In this document: positions 60,695 to 64,000 of the stretch, piece by piece | Position numbering within the stretch: the first letter of the stretch is position 1 | Layout: each line of letters starts with the position of its first letter | Assembly (NCBI RefSeq): GCF_965227725.1 | Contig: NZ_CBDDGH010000006.1 | Location: 496,001-560,000, forward strand | Length of the DNA: 64,000 nucleotides | Source: Shimia sp965227725 | GTDB taxonomy: Bacteria; Pseudomonadota; Alphaproteobacteria; Rhodobacterales; Rhodobacteraceae | Direction of reading: 5' to 3' | Position numbers and translations under genes: made by a program | Notes under the pieces: generated by a model | What the model saw: only the letters and a program-made list of their open reading frames with translations | What the model was told of the DNA's origin: nothing | The model's database searches: none

Positions 60695-61098
60695 CTGTGA
60701 TCGTGACAGACAACGGCTTTGGCGCCGACGACTGGACCCTTGGTTTTGTGCCGCTGGATGAAGCCGCAAATGATGTGGCGGCGCTTGACGTCCCTTCAGA
60801 TACCGACCCGGCAGCTGTTATTGCTCAGCTCTCAGGCGTGAAGATGATCCGCGTGGATTTCCCAAGCTTTGCAGACGGCCGCGGCTTCACCATTGCCCGC
60901 CAGCTGCGCTTGGCTGGCTACAATGGCCGCCTGCGCGCAAAAGGCCACGTTATTTCAGATCAATATGCCATGGCGCGCCGCTGTGGCTTTGACGAGGTGG
61001 AAATCTCTGATGAGTTGTCCACCCGCCAGCCAGAAGAGGAATGGAAATTCCGCGCCAACTGGCAAGCCAACGACTACCAAGCCCGGATGCGCGGCTAA
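60691..61098 (+). CDS. DUF934 protein of sulfate assimilation
   Basis: 135 residues from ATG 60691, overlapping the cysH stop (ATGA). Family segments VDFPSFADGRGFTIARQLRL and GHVISDQYAMARRCGFDEVEI identify DUF934, which is almost always next to cysH/cysI. Mechanism unknown. Confidence 0.9.
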   Translation: MTVIVTDNGFGADDWTLGFVPLDEAANDVAALDVPSDTDPAAVIAQLSGVKMIRVDFPSFADGRGFTIARQLRLAGYNGRLRAKGHVISDQYAMARRCGFDEVEISDELSTRQPEEEWKFRANWQANDYQARMRG

Positions 61099-61216
61099 AG
61101 CGTGTCGAAGAAAGTGGTGCGGCTTTGCGATATGTCAAAGCCGCATCACTGATATACCTTCAAAACCCCACCAGAGATGTTAGATGAGGAGGCGTGGCAA
61201 TCCCGCCTGTTTTGAT

Positions 61217-62065
61217 ATGACCGAGCAAACGCCTGTGACCGAAGAAAAATCCGTAAAAGTGCCCGCCCTTCCTGACGCGCAAACTGTGACAGAGGTGAAG
61301 CACTACACTGACCGCCTGTTCTCATTCCGCTGCACGCGCCCTGCGTCTCTGCGTTTCCGTTCGGGCGAATTTGTCATGATTGGCTTGATGGGCGATCCAG
61401 ACCCCAAGACAGGCAAGCAAAAACCGCTTCTGCGCGCCTATTCAATCGCCTCCCCAGCGTGGGATGAGGAAATGGAGTTCTACTCCATCAAAGTGCAAGA
61501 CGGCCCGCTGACCTCCAAGCTGCAGCACATCAAACCGGGTGATGAAATCATCCTGCGCCCCAAGCCTGTTGGTACGCTCGTGCACGACGCCCTGCTGCCA
61601 GGCAAGCGCATCTGGTTCTTTGCAACCGGCACAGGCTTTGCCCCGTTTGCTTCGCTGCTGCGCGAGCCGCAGACTTATGAAGATTACGATGAAGTCATCA
61701 TCACCCACACCTGCCGCGAAGTTGGTGAGCTGACTTACGGTCGCGACCTCATCGAAAGCATCCGCAACGATGAAATGCTCGCAGAGCTGATGGGCGAAGA
61801 CTTCCACAAGAAGATTCGCTATTACCCAACCACCACCCGTGAAGAGAGCCCCAAAATGGGCCGGATCACCGATCTGATCCGCTCTGGCGAGGTATTTGAA
61901 GATCTGGGAATCGAGCCTTTGAACCCGGAAACCGATCGCGCAATGATCTGCGGCAATTTGGCCTTCAACCTCGAGCTCAAGGAGCTCTTCGAAGAAGCGG
62001 GTCTTGAGGAAGGTGCAAATTCCAAGCCCGCACAATACGTGGTGGAAAAAGCTTTCCTCGACTAA
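61217..62065 (+). CDS. fpr: ferredoxin-NADP+ reductase
   Basis: 282 residues from ATG 61217; an upstream ATG at 61184 is weaker. FAD-binding RAYSIASPAWDEEMEFYSIKVQ (in part), NADP domain GTGFAPFASLLREP, and a C terminus ending VEKAFLD. It would supply reduced ferredoxin to the sulfite reductase. Set 118 bases after DUF934 and closed by a strong terminator. Confidence 0.92.
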   Translation: MTEQTPVTEEKSVKVPALPDAQTVTEVKHYTDRLFSFRCTRPASLRFRSGEFVMIGLMGDPDPKTGKQKPLLRAYSIASPAWDEEMEFYSIKVQDGPLTSKLQHIKPGDEIILRPKPVGTLVHDALLPGKRIWFFATGTGFAPFASLLREPQTYEDYDEVIITHTCREVGELTYGRDLIESIRNDEMLAELMGEDFHKKIRYYPTTTREESPKMGRITDLIRSGEVFEDLGIEPLNPETDRAMICGNLAFNLELKELFEEAGLEEGANSKPAQYVVEKAFLD

Positions 62066-62085
62066 AGATGAGAATTCACAACAAA

Positions 62086-62110
62086 ACGCCCCCGATTGGG
62101 GGCGTTTTTT
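62086..62110 (+). terminator. rho-independent terminator
   Basis: ACGCCCCC-GATT-GGGGGCGT followed by TTTTT, 21 bases after the fpr stop. Confidence 0.93.
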
Positions 62111-62117
62111 GTTTCAC

Positions 62118-62486
62118 TCAGTAGCCTAAGGCATCTTTGGCATTCTCCAACGTCTGTTGGAGAAACTCAGGGTTTTCGAGAGAATCCACGAGCGTTGCTT
62201 TAAGCGCCGCCTTTTGCAAATCCCCCATGTCCGCTGCACCGATCAGCGCACAAACCGCTTTCAAATCAAAGCCTTCCGGCGTGAACAATGCCTCCAGCGC
62301 CCGCTCTTGAGGCTGGATGTTTTCAGTATTTGGCGCGCTTTCTCCCGTGTCCGAAACTGACTGCTCAGAAACCTCTGCAGCATTCGACACCGATGACGAC
62401 GCTGCAGGGCTGACAGCATTCTGCCAGACAACATATGTCCCGAAAGCTGTGCTTAAAGCGAAGATGCTCCAGACAAGGCTTCTCAT
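62118..62486 (-). CDS. hypothetical membrane-anchored or exported protein
   Basis: 122 residues from ATG 62486 (GGAGTG upstream). An N-terminal hydrophobic segment (LVWSIFALSTAFGTYVVW, ~4-21), a Ser/Glu-rich linker, and a helical C-terminal domain (FDLKAVCALIGAADMGDLQKAALKATLVDSL, in part). No family recognised. Convergent with fpr and divergent from infC. Confidence 0.65.
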   Translation of the reverse strand: MRSLVWSIFALSTAFGTYVVWQNAVSPAASSSVSNAAEVSEQSVSDTGESAPNTENIQPQERALEALFTPEGFDLKAVCALIGAADMGDLQKAALKATLVDSLENPEFLQQTLENAKDALGY

Positions 62487-62680
62487 TACCACACTCCAAA
62501 AATGGGGCGCTACCAAACCGAGTGCGCCCCCTGCGCCATGCATCTCGTGATTGCCGCCCTCCTTCTCAAGGGGGAAAGCCGCGGGATTTGCATCACAGTC
62601 GCGGATTCGGCGGTTGTATCGCCGCGCAAGCGCGAATAAATTAGCCACTCATAGGTATTCACCATCGAAGGAACAAAACG

Positions 62681-63226
62681 ATAGCCCGCAGACCTCATAA
62701 CGCACCGCCACAGCGTGACACCGGACCTCGTATCAATGGGCGCATCCGCGCTCCCGAAATCCGCTTGATTGGCGCAGACGGCGAAAACGTCGGAGTCGTG
62801 CACCCGGCCAAAGCCATGACAATGGCCGAAGAAGCTGGTCTGGACCTTGTTGAGATCTCCCCAAATGCGAACCCTCCGGTTTGCAAGATCATGGATTTCG
62901 GCAAGTTCAAATATGAACAGCAGAAACGCGAATCCGAGGCGCGCAAAAAGCAGAAGACCATTGAGGTCAAAGAGGTGAAGTTCCGCCCGAACACGGATAC
63001 GCATGACTATGACGTCAAGATGCGCAATGTGATCAAGTTCCTCGAAAAAGGCGACAAGGTGAAAGTCACCCTGCGCTTCCGCGGCCGTGAGATGGCCCAC
63101 CAGAATCTCGGCCGTGAGCTTCTGGAGCGTGTGGCTGAAGACATCAAAGAATTGGGCAAAGTGGAAAACATGCCCAAGATGGAAGGCCGCCAAATGATCA
63201 TGATGATCGGCCCAATTTCCAAGTAA
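62681..63226 (+). CDS. infC: translation initiation factor IF-3, ATA start
   Basis: 181 residues if begun at the ATA at 62681 (ARRPHNAPPQRDTGPRING follows the initiator), with AAGGA nine bases upstream. The first ATG in frame (62806) would cut into the conserved N-terminal domain, so a rare start is needed. GPRINGRIRAPEIRLIG and MDFGKFKYEQQK mark the N domain, and the C domain ends IMMIGPISK. Rare start codons let IF-3 limit its own synthesis. Confidence 0.9.
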   Translation: MARRPHNAPPQRDTGPRINGRIRAPEIRLIGADGENVGVVHPAKAMTMAEEAGLDLVEISPNANPPVCKIMDFGKFKYEQQKRESEARKKQKTIEVKEVKFRPNTDTHDYDVKMRNVIKFLEKGDKVKVTLRFRGREMAHQNLGRELLERVAEDIKELGKVENMPKMEGRQMIMMIGPISK

Positions 63227-63251
63227 GCCGAACGGTCATAGCAAACGTTCA

Positions 63252-63278
63252 AGCCCCAGCCTTTGGCCGGGGCTTTTT
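63252..63278 (+). terminator. terminator of infC
   Basis: AGCCCC-(11)-GGGGCT followed by TTTTTC, 25 bases after the stop. Confidence 0.85.
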
Positions 63279-63285
63279 CTTTGCC

Positions 63286-63681
63286 TCATGCAATGTGGCG
63301 CGCACCGCACAGCCATTTGATCGCCTCTCTGAAGTCAAAACCCAAAGAAATGATGTTTACGATCAGCAGCACCGAAAGGACGCTGGCATAGGCACCGGTT
63401 GCTCCTTCCAGAAACGGCGGGCGTGTGAGCAAAATCACAACAAGCGGCACCCAGAATATCAAATGCGGAAAGGACAAGGATGCGGAGAAGCCACGCTCTC
63501 TGATCAGAATCGGCAGGTTCACCAGCATCCCCATGACAGAGAGCAAAGCGATCCACATCGCTGATGGATGTGAGCCGATAAAGAAAAGCGGGACCATGTT
63601 GATTGGCGCTAGGACCACGCACATCCAAATCCGCACCCACAGCGGCAGCCGCTGAAAACTGTTCCAAATATCGAGAATCAT
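63286..63681 (-). CDS. small integral membrane protein
   Basis: 131 residues from ATG 63681 (AAAGGCG upstream). Four hydrophobic segments (~14-36, 42-60, 72-90, 103-120). The sequence LPLWVRIWMCVVLAPINMVPLFF is typical of a small uncharacterised family in Rhodobacterales. Function unknown. Confidence 0.75.
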   Translation of the reverse strand: MILDIWNSFQRLPLWVRIWMCVVLAPINMVPLFFIGSHPSAMWIALLSVMGMLVNLPILIRERGFSASLSFPHLIFWVPLVVILLTRPPFLEGATGAYASVLSVLLIVNIISLGFDFREAIKWLCGARHIA

Positions 63682-63753
63682 TTGTCGCCTTTCCAAAGCA
63701 AAGGGCGGCTGATCTAACAGCCGCCCTCCTATTTCTTAGAACTATAAGGCGCT

Positions 63754-64000
63754 CTAGGCCGCTGCTGCAACCGCGCGTCGTGTCAAAACACCTACGAGGT
63801 GCGCGCGATATTCGGAAGTGCCATGCAAATCAGCAATCATGCCATCCGAACCCAGTTTAAGATCCGCAATGGCATCGGCTGAGAAGTTGGCAGAAAGAGC
63901 TGCCTCTGCTTCTGTCCAACGGAACACACCCTCCTCAGACGCGCCTGTCACGGCAACACGGACCCCATCAGCAAATTTCGCAACAAACACACCGACCAGC
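63754..64000 (-). CDS. CoxM-type FAD-binding subunit, C-terminal part (runs off the right edge)
   Basis: About 82 residues in the window (VFVAKFADGVRVAVTGASEEGVFRW, in part, ending RAHLVGVLTRRAVAAAA). This is the C-terminal domain of the FAD subunit of carbon-monoxide dehydrogenase/xanthine dehydrogenase-type enzymes. YRAHLVGVLTRRA is family-typical. The 5' part and partners lie outside. Confidence 0.8.
   Translation of the reverse strand, partial: LVGVFVAKFADGVRVAVTGASEEGVFRWTEAEAALSANFSADAIADLKLGSDGMIADLHGTSEYRAHLVGVLTRRAVAAAA

Overview
The window comes from a marine alphaproteobacterium of the Rhodobacterales (Roseobacter group). This rests on the gene content (DMSP lyase dddP, sarcosine oxidase soxBDAG, two BCCT betaine transporters), the rrn order 16S-Ile-Ala-23S-5S-fMet, a TTGCGA-N17-TAGAAC type rrn promoter, and high GC codon use. 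The genus cannot be fixed by eye.

Layout. 1-21 kb is a methylated-osmolyte region. It holds the 5' part of thrC, dddP, a GlxA/AraC-type regulator, an 816-residue dimethylglycine-dehydrogenase-like FAD/GcvT protein, a non-pyrrolysine MttB-family methyltransferase, a LysR regulator, soxB-soxD-soxA-soxG, a second GlxA/AraC regulator and a five-domain peptide-type ABC importer. Together these could strip methyl groups from glycine betaine (betaine, dimethylglycine, sarcosine, glycine), passing one-carbon units to tetrahydrofolate, and cleave DMSP. The substrate assignments are inferences.

21-34 kb is an accessory region. It contains broken transposases of the IS6, IS66, IS5 and IS481 types and stubs of chromosomal genes. 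Among these sit modules that look intact: hipBA, a three-gene overlapping micro-operon, a divergent XRE/hypothetical pair, and a two-gene unit whose second product joins a bL12-like domain to an HTH. The region ends in a large serine recombinase that abuts tRNA-fMet. A tRNA-like 3' half with an encoded CCA lies at 27.2 kb.

33.7-39.7 kb is a complete rrn operon on the minus strand. 39.9-43 kb carries two consecutive Kdo-transferase-like genes. 43-45.5 kb is a hybrid histidine kinase whose receiver is split off by a frameshift. 45.6-49.2 kb is a tandem triplet of M20 amidohydrolases. 49.3-53.5 kb is a dctB/dctD-like two-component pair (the regulator lacks the sigma54-contact loop) plus an MFS carrier. 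53.6-57.1 kb has two divergent BCCT transporters, the second followed by an overlapping 29-codon membrane peptide gene. 57.3-62.1 kb is the assimilatory sulfate reduction cluster (Lrp regulator, DUF2849, cysI, cysH, DUF934, ferredoxin-NADP reductase). The window closes with infC (ATA start), a small membrane protein and the C-terminal end of a CoxM-type FAD subunit.
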